Source: Devosia sp. 66-14
GTDB lineage: Bacteria > Pseudomonadota > Alphaproteobacteria > Rhizobiales > Devosiaceae
Length of the DNA: 64,000 nt
Assembly (NCBI GenBank): GCA_001899085.1
Contig: MKVB01000002.1
Span: forward strand, 745,324-809,323
Direction: 5' to 3'
Positions within the stretch are counted from its first letter, which is position 1; each line of letters begins with the position of its first letter. Made by a program: the position numbers and the translations under genes. Of the stretch, positions 17,509 through 27,301 are shown one piece after another. Under the pieces are notes generated by a model. That model was not told the DNA's origin, ran no database searches, and saw only the letters and a list, made by a program, of their open reading frames with translations.

Positions 17509-18183
17509 ATGATCGAAGCTGCAATGCGCGCCGGACAATTGCCGGTGCTGGTGTCGCTGGGCCGGCATGATCTCGAGCTCGCCAAGGCGGCTGTCGATGC
17601 CGGGGCGTTCGGGCTCAAGTTCCACCTCAACGCCTGGCACCGGGCCAGCGGCACGACGTTCGGCAGCTTTGCCGAGGAGCGGGGCTTCATCGAAGCGTTG
17701 GCGAAGCTCGGCAAACCCATGCTTGTCATGAGCGGGCAGGAAACCCAGCCGAGCCTCGATGAACTCGAGGCGCTGGCCGATTACGGCGTCGAAGGCTGGA
17801 ACATCTACCTGAAGCATGTGCAGCCGCAGCTGCTGCAATCGCGGCTGAAGCCGATCCTGGCGCTCGACAGCGACAGCGGGGCGGCCGATATCGAGGCGAT
17901 CCGCGCCATTCCCGGCGCCATGGTCGAGGCCTCGATCGGTCGCTTTGCCGAATATGGCCAGCCGCTGAACGATGCCGACCTCGCCCGGTTCGCCGAGATC
18001 GCCACGCAAGCGGACCGGCCGGTGATCGCCCCGAGCCAGAAGCGCTTCACGGCCAGTGATATGGCTGGGCTCCGGGCGGCCGGCATCGGCGCAGTGCTGT
18101 TGGGCGTGGTGGTGACGGGGCTGGAGCCGGACGGGCTCACGGCGGCGGTGGCGCCGATCGTCGAGGCGGCGGGGCTTGCGTGA
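17509..18183 (+). CDS. Unassigned protein, probable alpha/beta barrel
   Basis: I do not recognise this 224-residue protein by family. Alternating strand-helix segments (LPVLVSLGRHDLELAKAAVDAG, LKPILALDSDSG, GAMVEASIGRFAEYG, DRPVIAPSQKRF, GAVLLGVVVTG) suggest a TIM barrel like those of sugar-phosphate epimerases or aldolases. The start at 17509 follows the duplicated GGGGTGA segment. It ends the LacI-controlled sugar operon, so it may act on a sugar-derived intermediate in the cytoplasm. No catalytic residues can be named with confidence. Confidence 0.6.
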   Translation: MIEAAMRAGQLPVLVSLGRHDLELAKAAVDAGAFGLKFHLNAWHRASGTTFGSFAEERGFIEALAKLGKPMLVMSGQETQPSLDELEALADYGVEGWNIYLKHVQPQLLQSRLKPILALDSDSGAADIEAIRAIPGAMVEASIGRFAEYGQPLNDADLARFAEIATQADRPVIAPSQKRFTASDMAGLRAAGIGAVLLGVVVTGLEPDGLTAAVAPIVEAAGLA

Positions 18184-18217
18184 TCGGCGGATGGGTGGGG
18201 CGGGCGCGACCGCCGAG

Positions 18218-18350
18218 CCGGTGCCGGAAGAATACCCCCACCCCTGTCACTGCCCCGCAAGGGGGAGGGAGACGCTCACACCAGCGTCAGTGTTCTGGTC
18301 TCCTCCCCCTTGCGGGGCAGGGACAGGGTGGGGGGTGCTCTTCCCGCACC
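18218..18350. repeat. Nested palindromic element, copy 2
   Basis: This has the same architecture as 6741-6875: near-complementary outer arms (18218-18274 and 18297-18350), an inner GCCCCGCAAGGGGGAGG hairpin per arm, and a 22-bp centre ending CAGTGTTCT. It lies between the convergent 17509 and 18377 genes, where it could act as a bidirectional terminator. Confidence 0.85.
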
Positions 18351-18376
18351 GATCTGCTCTGCGCCAGCTGGTGCAG

Positions 18377-19450
<1,074 letters not shown>

Positions 19451-19451
19451 G

Positions 19452-20345
19452 TCAGTGCTCCCTGATCGCCATTTGCTGGCGGTATTCGGTTGGTGTGGTG
19501 CCGAGATATTTCTTGAACACGCGCGAGAAGTACTGCGAGCTGCCGAAGCCGAACTCGACGGCGATATCGGTCACCGGCTCGCTGGTGGTGGCGAGCCGGG
19601 TGCAGCAGCGCTTGATCCTGAGGCGCTGGGCGTAATCGCTGGGCGACATGCCGACTTCCTTGCGGAAGCGGTTGTGCAGGTAGCTGCGCGAGAAGCCGAG
19701 CCGGGTCGCCACCTCGCCGATATTGAGCTCGGCGTCGGGGTCGGAATGCAGCACCTCGAGGAAATCGTCGATCAGCGCGCTGTTGTCGCGGTCGGCGAGC
19801 TTCTTGTCCTGGGCCTTCCAGGCCTCGATCAGGACGGTATGGAGGGCGGCCCGCATTTCGGCGATGAGGAGGCTCGAGCCGGTATAGATGCGCGGATCGC
19901 TGACCAGGCGGTGCAACTCGCCGATGGCATCCATGCAGCGCGCCTCGATGTCATGGGTCAGCCCGCGGCGGCCGAGATAGTTCTGGAAGTCGCGGAACCC
20001 CTCGCGGGTCAGGAGCGCCGGATCGGCGACGTTGCCGGCGCTGGCCATGACGATCCAGAACGAGTGGCTGGGCGGATAGAGGCCGTTGACGATGCGGTGC
20101 TTCTTGCCTGCCGGAAACAGCGCGAACTGGCCGCCCGAGACCGGCACCAGCGCCTCGTCCTCGAGCTCCCAGCAGGCCTCGCCTTCGATGACGAAGACCA
20201 GTTCCGGCCCGCCATGCGACGTCCAGCTGTCGGTGGTCGCCATGGCCTTCTGGAAGGTAGCAAAGCCGAACGTCTTGATCTCGGGCACGCCGATATCGGC
20301 GCCGCTGATCGAGGTGTTGAGATCGAGGATCTGCGATCCGAGCAT
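19452..20345 (-). CDS. AraC family transcriptional regulator
   Basis: The 297-residue regulator has an N-terminal cupin-like sensing domain (about 40-110, HGGPELVFVIEGEACWEL and GGQFALFPAGKKH) and a C-terminal AraC double helix-turn-helix (about 200-290, IGEVATRLGFSRSYLHNRFRKE and PVTDIAVEFGFGSSQYFSRVFKKYLGTTPTEYR, quoted only in part as motifs). It lies inside the transport operon, between permease and ATPase genes, 24 bp from the former. It probably activates this sugar operon in response to the imported sugar. Confidence 0.92.
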   Translation of the reverse strand: MLGSQILDLNTSISGADIGVPEIKTFGFATFQKAMATTDSWTSHGGPELVFVIEGEACWELEDEALVPVSGGQFALFPAGKKHRIVNGLYPPSHSFWIVMASAGNVADPALLTREGFRDFQNYLGRRGLTHDIEARCMDAIGELHRLVSDPRIYTGSSLLIAEMRAALHTVLIEAWKAQDKKLADRDNSALIDDFLEVLHSDPDAELNIGEVATRLGFSRSYLHNRFRKEVGMSPSDYAQRLRIKRCCTRLATTSEPVTDIAVEFGFGSSQYFSRVFKKYLGTTPTEYRQQMAIREH

Positions 20346-20369
20346 AGTGGTCTGGTCTCCGCTTACCGC

Positions 20370-21245
20370 TTACCGCTTGATGCCGGTGCTGGCGATGCTC
20401 TCGACGATGAAGCGCTGGGCGACGAGAAACACCACGAGCAAGGGCAGCACGCACATGGTCACGGCGGCCATGATAACCGACAGCGACAGGGCGCCGAAGG
20501 AATCCGACAGGCCGAGCAGGCCGACCGGCAGGGTCATGACGTCGAACTTCCTGACGAAGATCAGCGGCAACAGGAAGTTGTTCCAGCTCGAGGTGAAGAC
20601 GATGATCGACAGCGCTGCGATCGGCGGGCCCATCTGCGGCAGCGAGATGCGCCAGAAGATGGTCCAGTAGCTGGCCCCGTCGATGAAGGCGGCCTCTTCA
20701 TATTCGCGCGGCTGGCCCTCCATGAACTGGCGCATCATGAAGATGGCGAGCGGCGAGGCGAGCCCGGGCAGGATCAGCGACCACAAGCTGTCCAGCAGCC
20801 CCGCCGCGGCCATGCCGTAAAACAGCGGGATCACCACCAGGGCGCTCGGCACCATCAGCCCGACCAGCAGCAGGCCGAACAGCAGCGAGCTGCCGGGGAA
20901 GCGCAGGCGCGAGAAGGCGAAAGCGGCCATGGCGCTGCTCACCACCACGCCGATGGTGGTGGCCGCCGCGACGATGAAGCTGTTGAGATACATGCGCAGG
21001 AACGGCAGCGGCGAGTTCAGCACCGCCGCATAGGCATCGAAGTTGAGCCGGCTCGGCAGGAAGCTCGGCGGCAGCTGGTAGGCTTCGCTGGCCGGCCGCA
21101 TGCTGGTGGCGAACATCCACAGGAACGGCAGCAGCATGAACACCGCGCCGATGCCGAGGACGAGCATCACCGGCAGGTTGCGCCAGTCGATCACCCGGGT
21201 GGCCGAGTAGACTCGGGCGGTGACGTTGGCTTGGGCAATACTCAT
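20370..21245 (-). CDS. Sugar ABC transporter permease, MalG type (GH116 locus)
   Basis: The 291-residue membrane protein has about six transmembrane segments, the MalG-like FLWMFATSMRPASEAY opening and an EAA loop EEAAFIDGASYWTIFWRISL. It begins at 21245, two bases after the stop of the MalF-type partner; the long frame upstream only mirrors that partner. With the permease at 21248-22132 and the binding protein at 22187-23461 it forms an importer whose ATPase is encoded at the end of the same operon. Confidence 0.9.
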   Translation of the reverse strand: MSIAQANVTARVYSATRVIDWRNLPVMLVLGIGAVFMLLPFLWMFATSMRPASEAYQLPPSFLPSRLNFDAYAAVLNSPLPFLRMYLNSFIVAAATTIGVVVSSAMAAFAFSRLRFPGSSLLFGLLLVGLMVPSALVVIPLFYGMAAAGLLDSLWSLILPGLASPLAIFMMRQFMEGQPREYEEAAFIDGASYWTIFWRISLPQMGPPIAALSIIVFTSSWNNFLLPLIFVRKFDVMTLPVGLLGLSDSFGALSLSVIMAAVTMCVLPLLVVFLVAQRFIVESIASTGIKR

Positions 21246-21247
21246 GG

Positions 21248-22132
21248 CTATCTCCCGGCGAAGCGACGGCCGAGCGTCAGCTGGATGGCGGTGACGATGG
21301 CGATGACGATGAGGAGGGTCAGGGCGGAGGCGGCGCCGGTGCCCAGCTCGCCGGCGCTGAAGGCCTCGGAGAACATGTACATCACCACCGAGCGGGTGGA
21401 ATCGCCCGGCCCGCCATCGGTGATGATCTTGATGGAATCGAAGACCTGGAGGCCGCCAATAGTGGCGTAGGTGACGCAGAACAGGATCACCGGGGCGATA
21501 TAGGGCAGCTTGATGCGTCTGAGCGTCGTGAAGGGCGAGGCGCCGTCGATGCGGGCGGCTTCCATCAGGTTGCGCGGTACGCCCTGCAGCGCCGCGAGCA
21601 GGATGATGACGAAGAAGCCGACATTCTTCCACACGTCTATGATGACGATCGACAGCATGGCGACGTTCTTGTCGGTCAGCCAGCCGATCGCCGGCAGGCC
21701 GAGCATGCGGATGTAGTAGTTGATGGCGCCCAGGTCGAACGAGAACATGAAGCGCCAGATGAACGAGACGAAGGCGAGCGACACCAGCACCGGCAGGAAA
21801 TAGGCGAGCCGGAACAGATAGAGCAGCGGACCCGGGATGTTGCGGTCGAGCAGCACGGCGAGCCCCAGCCCGAGGCCGACATTGCCCACGACCGCGAGGG
21901 CGATGAAATAGAAGGTGTTGCCGAAGGTCTTCCAGAAGCGCGGATCGGTCAGCACCCAGTCGAAATTCGACCAGCCGACGAACTTGGTGGCGAGCGTCAG
22001 CCGGTCGACCTCGAGCACCGAGAGCAGGAGCGAGGCGACCAGCGGAATGGCCAGGAACAGCAGGTAGATGAGGTAGGCAGGCGCCAGGAAGCCGTAAGCC
22101 GCCAGCGTCTCGCGTTGCCTGAGGGTTGCCAT
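21248..22132 (-). CDS. Sugar ABC transporter permease, MalF/UgpA type (GH116 locus)
   Basis: The 294-residue permease has the typical first segment YGFLAPAYLIYLLFLAIPLV, about six membrane spans, and the EAA loop MEAARIDGASPFTTLRRIKL. It lies 54 bp after the binding-protein gene and 2 bp before the second permease gene, all on the minus strand, so the three are co-transcribed. The substrate is presumably a glycoside or sugar handled by the upstream GH116 enzyme, an inference from gene order. Confidence 0.9.
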   Translation of the reverse strand: MATLRQRETLAAYGFLAPAYLIYLLFLAIPLVASLLLSVLEVDRLTLATKFVGWSNFDWVLTDPRFWKTFGNTFYFIALAVVGNVGLGLGLAVLLDRNIPGPLLYLFRLAYFLPVLVSLAFVSFIWRFMFSFDLGAINYYIRMLGLPAIGWLTDKNVAMLSIVIIDVWKNVGFFVIILLAALQGVPRNLMEAARIDGASPFTTLRRIKLPYIAPVILFCVTYATIGGLQVFDSIKIITDGGPGDSTRSVVMYMFSEAFSAGELGTGAASALTLLIVIAIVTAIQLTLGRRFAGR

Positions 22133-22186
22133 GGTGTCCTCCCCGGTGGCGGGAGGGAGCGCCCGGTCGGGCGCTCCCGGGCATCG

Positions 22187-23461
22187 TCAGTTGTAGGCGC
22201 GCTTCATGGCGCGCGACAATTCGCTGTCGAGGCCGCTGATGGTGGTGTCGAGGTCCTCGTTATTGTTGAGGTAGGCCCCGACATGCCGCATGGTCATTTC
22301 CTCGACCTGGGCGAAGTTGGGCGGCGAGGCGACGGGCTTCGCCGTGGCGGCCGAGCCATAGAAGATCGCCGCATTGTCGGGGAATGACAGGTACTTGTCG
22401 GTGGTGGCGAGGCTGCGCCAGGACGGGATGGAGCGCTCGGAATCGGCGAGCTCGGTCTGGAACTCCTTGCCCGTCATTTCCTTGACGAACTCCCAGGCGA
22501 GCTCGGGATTCTGCGAGGCGCTGGTGACGGCGAGGCCGCCAATGCCGAACACCGTGGTCTTGACCTTGTTCACCGGCATGATCTGCACCCCGACATTGGT
22601 CAGGCCGCTGGCGCGGATCTCGGGGATCGGCCAGTGGCCGGCCGAGAACATCGCCACCTGGCCGGCGACGAACTTGCTGTCGCCGACGCCGGATTCGAAG
22701 GCCGGCGCGGATTTGTCGACATTGATCAGGTCATGGAGGAACTGCAGCGACTCGCGGAAATTGTCGGTCGCGACCGCCGACTGCTTCCAGTCCGCATCGA
22801 GCACGCTCGCCTCGTTGGTGAGGAACCACGGGGTGAGACCGAAATTGAAGCCGGGCACGAAATAGCCGTACTGGGTGACGTTGCCATTGGCATCGGCAAT
22901 GGTCAGTTTCTTCGCCGTCTCGCGGAAATCGGCCCAGGTCCAATCGTCGGCGGGGTAGGCGACGCCGGCCTTATCGAACATGTCCTTGTTGTAATAGACG
23001 ACGATGTTGTTCCACTCGGTGGGGAAGAAGTTCAGCTGTCCGGTGGAACGGGTGCGCATCCCGTCGAGCAGGTTCGGGTCGAGCTCGTCGAGCACCGCCT
23101 TGGCGGTCGGGTCGGCATCGATGAGCGGGCCCAGATCGCGCAACAGGCCACGATTGGCGGTCTCGGCAAAGCCCTCGATGGCCGAGAACATGATGTCGGG
23201 CGCGGCGCCCGTCGCCACCTGGTTGATGAACGAGGTGTTGTACTCGCCCCAGGAGGGCTGCGGCACGAATTGCGGCTCGATGGTGACGTTGGGGTATTTC
23301 AACTTGAAGCGGGCGATCGCCTTGTCGGTCGAGTCGATCATCTGCTGGTTGACCGGCTGGAAGATGGTGAGCTTGGCGGTGATATCGGCCGCCGGCTGGG
23401 CGAGCGCGGGCGATGCGGCCATGGCGAGCGCCATGACGCTGAGGGTCAATCGGGTGCGCAT
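22187..23461 (-). CDS. Sugar ABC transporter substrate-binding protein (GH116 locus)
   Basis: The 424-residue family-1 solute-binding protein has a signal peptide (cleavage near ALA-QPA, residue 21), then TIFQPVNQQMIDSTDKAIAR and FINQVATGAAPDIMF, both typical of CUT1 sugar binders. GGAGGACCCT precedes the ATG at 23461. It lies between the GH116 gene (83 bp upstream on the minus strand) and the permease pair. It should capture the sugar in the periplasm. The ligand cannot be determined from the sequence alone. Confidence 0.9.
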   Translation of the reverse strand: MRTRLTLSVMALAMAASPALAQPAADITAKLTIFQPVNQQMIDSTDKAIARFKLKYPNVTIEPQFVPQPSWGEYNTSFINQVATGAAPDIMFSAIEGFAETANRGLLRDLGPLIDADPTAKAVLDELDPNLLDGMRTRSTGQLNFFPTEWNNIVVYYNKDMFDKAGVAYPADDWTWADFRETAKKLTIADANGNVTQYGYFVPGFNFGLTPWFLTNEASVLDADWKQSAVATDNFRESLQFLHDLINVDKSAPAFESGVGDSKFVAGQVAMFSAGHWPIPEIRASGLTNVGVQIMPVNKVKTTVFGIGGLAVTSASQNPELAWEFVKEMTGKEFQTELADSERSIPSWRSLATTDKYLSFPDNAAIFYGSAATAKPVASPPNFAQVEEMTMRHVGAYLNNNEDLDTTISGLDSELSRAMKRAYN

Positions 23462-23543
23462 AGGGTCCTCCCTGTTGGCGCTGAGGCTTTGATTTTGTCG
23501 CGCTTTCGAACCGGAAAAGCCTGCGACTTTTCCTGAAAACGCT

Positions 23544-26204
23544 CTACAGGCTGGCGATGTCCGGTTGGTTGCTGACGGCGATCCCCGCATGGCGGAGCAT
23601 CAGGCCCATGCCGGGGTTGAAGATCGAGCGGTTGTCGCGCCGCTCGGGTTTGCCGCCGAAATGGTCGGTGGCGTCGGCCTTGAAGGCCACGCCGCAGATG
23701 GAGATCTCGGCGACGTCGAGGGTGCCGCCGATGACGGTGAGGCGGGCCTCGCCATCATCGATGGCGACGCTGCCCCAGGCGGTGCCGGTCGACCACAGCG
23801 AGCGGAAGCGACCGCCGCTCATCAGCTTGGGGGCGAAGGCGATGCGGCCCGCGCTGAGGTCGAATGCGAAGCCCGAGAGCACCAGCACGGCGGCATAGCT
23901 CGCCATCGAGCGGGCATAGTTGGAGCCGCACTCGATCTCGTTGAACGGGTTGCGGTTGTGACCGCGATAGCGGTCGCGCACCGCGGCGAACACCTCGATG
24001 CCCTTGTCGAGCTCGCCGATCATCATCAGCTGGCTGCCGAAGGCATATTCGAAGCCGTGCATGGTCTCCTGGCTGTAGGGCACCGGGATGGCCGGGCGCT
24101 CGGCGCCCGCCGGCCAGGCGCACATCAGCGTGCCGGCCTCGTTCTCGAGCCCGAAGACGCGGCAGGGGTTGGCCTCGTCACCGAGCCGGCGCTTGAAGTT
24201 GTGCTGGTAGATGGCGCGGACCGCCGAGGCGAACTGCTCGGGCTCGAAGATGTCGCCGAGGCCGTAGAGGCCGGCATGCCACTGCGCCAGCACCTGGTCG
24301 ATCTCGCAGCCTTCGCCGATCTGGTACTTCACCTCGCCATGCTCGTCGGACCAGTAGAGATCGTAGATCGAGCCGCGGACGAAGTGACCGCGATCGACCT
24401 CGTAAGGGGCGAGCTGGGCCTTGTCGGCAAGATCGACCTGCTGGACGAAATAGCTGCCGTTGAACAGGTGCTCATGCGTCCACTGGCGGCCGCGGGCGTA
24501 GATCTCTGCATATTCGGCGGCGGTATCGGCTTCGCCGACGGCGCGGGCCATCTCGGAGCCGGCATGGAGCGCCGCGAGGTAGAAGCCGTTCAGCCACGAG
24601 TTGGGCCCGAAAAGTTCCATGTCGAGCGTGTGGTGCTGGCGGCCGGTGAGCACGCCGGATTTCTCGGGGTCCCATTTGTCGTAGTTGTCGGGGTGCCAGG
24701 CATAGGCGATGGCGGCCTTGACGTGCGGCCAGATCTGCTTGAGCCAGGCGAGATCGCCGGTGAGCTTCCAGTCGCGATAGGCCTTCAGCACGTTGCCGAA
24801 CTGGCCATCGACGCAGGGGCGGAAATCGGAAGTGCCGATGCCGAGCGGCAGCGACAGGCGGAAGGTCATGCCGCCCGAGCCGGGGCGCTGGTTGTAGGTG
24901 AAATCGGCCTCGCGCATCGAGCGCTCGAGATCGGGGAACAGGAAGGGCAGCACCTGCTGGTAGTTCCACACATGGGTGCAACTGCCCTCGCAGGAGCCGG
25001 CATCGGGGTGGCAGCCTTCCCAGCCGTAGAAGGTGCCATCCTCTAGGCGCAGCACCGTGGCGGTCTTGACGATCGAGAGGTTGGCCGAGACGGCGTCGAG
25101 CACCGCATCGGGCAGGGTGGAGGCAAGCAGTTCGGCCTTGAGGCGGCGGGTCTGGCCGGCGAGCTGCTCCCACTCGGCGAAGCTTTCGGCCAGCACCGCC
25201 TCGGCGCCCGACCACTGGGTGGCGTAATAGTTCTTCCAGACGCTGGGAATGTCCTTGGGCTCCCCGATCAGGGCGCTGCTCGACACCCAGTATTTGCTGG
25301 CATTGGGCACATACCAGGCGATGGCGACGCGCACCGTGCGGCTTTCGCCCGCGGGAATGGAGAGATGGCAGGCCAGCGTCGAGTGCTCGGCCAGCGCGCC
25401 GCTCGACAGGGCGCGCCGCTCGGTGCCGTTGTCGTAGAAGCGATCCTTCAGCCGGCCGGGGCGGCTGATATCCTGCCAGTAGACCTCGAGCGCATCGAAC
25501 CAGCTGCCGCGGAAGAAATGGCGCTGGTAGCTGGTCTCGGCGGCGTCGCTGGAAATGGCGAGCTCGCTGTAATGGATCGACTTCCGATCCGAGGTGGAGC
25601 GGCCCGAGAGCGTGGTGCGGCCATCGGCAGTGCTGACGGTGACCACCGACTGGTCGCGGAACTCGAAGCCGAGGCAGCCGAACAGGGTGTAGTCGATGGC
25701 GGCATCGGTGGTGTTTTCGAGGGTGAACTCGAACTGCGCCACCGGCATCGAGGAGAGCCGGCTCTCCATCGGCAGGTAGGGGCTGAAGGCCTCGAGCTTC
25801 ACCGTGCCGGGGAAGCGCTGGTCGGCGAAATCGAGGGTCGCCACCGGGTAGGGACCGGAAAGGGTGCAGCTCTCGAAGCTGGGGAAGCCCGCCATATGCT
25901 CGCGGCGGACGCCGAAGCCGAAGGAGTTGAAGTGCTTGCCCAGGTGATCGCCGGTGAGCGAGCCCTGGAACGGGCCATGCAGCACGCGGGTATCGAGCAC
26001 CTTGCCGTCGCGTTCGGCCCTGACGGCGAAATGCGAGAAACCGTTGACGCTGCCCTTGCTGGGGCGGTTGTAGATTTCCCAGTCACGCAGCCGCCCGTCG
26101 CCGCCGATACCGATGGAACCGGCGCCGATGCCGCCGAGCGGAAACACGACATTGCGGGCGTTCTCGCCGGCATAACGGAAATAGGCTGCACGATCCATGT
26201 GCAC
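23544..26204 (-). CDS. GH116 family glycoside hydrolase (GBA2-like beta-glycosidase)
   Basis: This 886-residue protein has the N-terminal beta-sandwich of GH116 (GGIGAGSIGIGGDGRLRDWEI near 25) and a C-terminal (alpha/alpha)6 domain with CEGSCTHVWNYQQVLPFLFP. By family comparison the nucleophile is likely Glu427 in PDLERS and the acid/base Asp636 in CEIDQVLAQW. The first codon could be GTG 26204 or ATG 26198; AAGGGGAG lies just upstream. No signal peptide is evident, so it should act in the cytoplasm on imported beta-glycosides. It leads the sugar operon that runs to 18377. Known members cleave beta-glucosides, xylosides or glucosylceramide. Confidence 0.87.
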   Translation of the reverse strand: MHMDRAAYFRYAGENARNVVFPLGGIGAGSIGIGGDGRLRDWEIYNRPSKGSVNGFSHFAVRAERDGKVLDTRVLHGPFQGSLTGDHLGKHFNSFGFGVRREHMAGFPSFESCTLSGPYPVATLDFADQRFPGTVKLEAFSPYLPMESRLSSMPVAQFEFTLENTTDAAIDYTLFGCLGFEFRDQSVVTVSTADGRTTLSGRSTSDRKSIHYSELAISSDAAETSYQRHFFRGSWFDALEVYWQDISRPGRLKDRFYDNGTERRALSSGALAEHSTLACHLSIPAGESRTVRVAIAWYVPNASKYWVSSSALIGEPKDIPSVWKNYYATQWSGAEAVLAESFAEWEQLAGQTRRLKAELLASTLPDAVLDAVSANLSIVKTATVLRLEDGTFYGWEGCHPDAGSCEGSCTHVWNYQQVLPFLFPDLERSMREADFTYNQRPGSGGMTFRLSLPLGIGTSDFRPCVDGQFGNVLKAYRDWKLTGDLAWLKQIWPHVKAAIAYAWHPDNYDKWDPEKSGVLTGRQHHTLDMELFGPNSWLNGFYLAALHAGSEMARAVGEADTAAEYAEIYARGRQWTHEHLFNGSYFVQQVDLADKAQLAPYEVDRGHFVRGSIYDLYWSDEHGEVKYQIGEGCEIDQVLAQWHAGLYGLGDIFEPEQFASAVRAIYQHNFKRRLGDEANPCRVFGLENEAGTLMCAWPAGAERPAIPVPYSQETMHGFEYAFGSQLMMIGELDKGIEVFAAVRDRYRGHNRNPFNEIECGSNYARSMASYAAVLVLSGFAFDLSAGRIAFAPKLMSGGRFRSLWSTGTAWGSVAIDDGEARLTVIGGTLDVAEISICGVAFKADATDHFGGKPERRDNRSIFNPGMGLMLRHAGIAVSNQPDIASL

Positions 26205-26403
26205 ATCGCTCCCCTTGGCAGGACACGGAGGGTCGAGCCCCCGTCATTTCCTTGCGTCATAGCGCGATCTGCTACGGCGCGCGTTCAATCCTGTCGCGAG
26301 GACATTTGTGCACATGGGGGTGGGGGAGGAGTGTCACCCCCACCGACCTCTCCGTGGTCCTCCCCCGCCACGCGGGGGAGGATGGCGGAGAGGCCGGTGA
26401 AAT

Positions 26404-27165
26404 CTACCGCGCGCGGCTGGTGCGTGAGTCCTGGTCGAGGCGCAGCGGGTAGCGGGTGGGGTGGTGGGTGGAGCGGGTGAGGTTGAGCGGGCGCTCGTCG
26501 CCGTCGAAGGCCATCTGCTCGACCCCCAGCACCGCTGCCGGCGGCGGCAGTTCCAGCAACCGGCTTTCCTCTTCGTCGGCCAACCGGGCCGAGAGGATGG
26601 TGTGGCCGCGCTGCGGCAGCAAGCCATAGCGCCCGGCGAGCTCGGCATAGAGCGAGCTGTTCGGTATCGTCCAGTCGAGCTCGAGGATATCGGGCACGAT
26701 CGCCGCGGGCATCCAGTCATGCGCGATGGCCACCGGCTGGTCGTCGATGAGGCGGAGGCGGCGCAGCGAGATCACTGTGGCGCCGGGGCTCAGCTGCAGC
26801 GCCCGCGCCACGTCTTCGGGCGCCTCGAGCTGCGCCGCGGTCAGCAGCCGGCTGCCGGGGCGGCGGCCATGCGCCACGGCCGTGGCGGTGAAGCTGCGCA
26901 GCAGCTCGAGCTCATAGACGCCCTTGGGGCGGCCGGTGGGATAGAACCCCTTGCCGGGGTGGCTGCGCAGGTGGCCCTCGAGCACCAGCTCGGTCATTGC
27001 CTGGCGGATGGTGATGCGGCTGACGCCGTAGAGCTCGACCAGTTCGCGTTCCGAGGCGAGCTTGGCGCGGGGCGGGATGGTGCCGTCGTCGAGCGCCCGC
27101 AGCAGGCGTTCCTTCACCTGCTTGTAGAGCGGTAGGGGATCGTCGCGCGTCACGCCGTTGGCCAT
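26404..27165 (-). CDS. GntR family regulator with UTRA domain (HutC subfamily)
   Basis: The 253-residue protein has an N-terminal winged helix (about 10-78; LASERELVELYGVSRITIRQ, ending LRSHPGKGFYP) and a C-terminal UTRA ligand domain (about 95-240, AVISLRRLRLIDDQPVAI-like strand pattern). It is divergent from the GH4-PfkB-transport operon and very likely controls it in response to a sugar or sugar phosphate. The C-terminus is short of the usual UTRA end by little. The 103-bp divergent gap holds its promoter, but no clear operator was found there. Confidence 0.9.
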   Translation of the reverse strand: MANGVTRDDPLPLYKQVKERLLRALDDGTIPPRAKLASERELVELYGVSRITIRQAMTELVLEGHLRSHPGKGFYPTGRPKGVYELELLRSFTATAVAHGRRPGSRLLTAAQLEAPEDVARALQLSPGATVISLRRLRLIDDQPVAIAHDWMPAAIVPDILELDWTIPNSSLYAELAGRYGLLPQRGHTILSARLADEEESRLLELPPPAAVLGVEQMAFDGDERPLNLTRSTHHPTRYPLRLDQDSRTSRAR

Positions 27166-27301
27166 GGCTTTGGGGTAACCGAACTGATTGCGCTTTGGAA
27201 GCGGGCGCCGCGCCCGCCGATCAAACTTAGCCGTACGATTCCATCTTGCCTACCTATTATGACTGGATATGATCAGTTGCGGGAATGAAGGGGGCGCCGG
27301 G

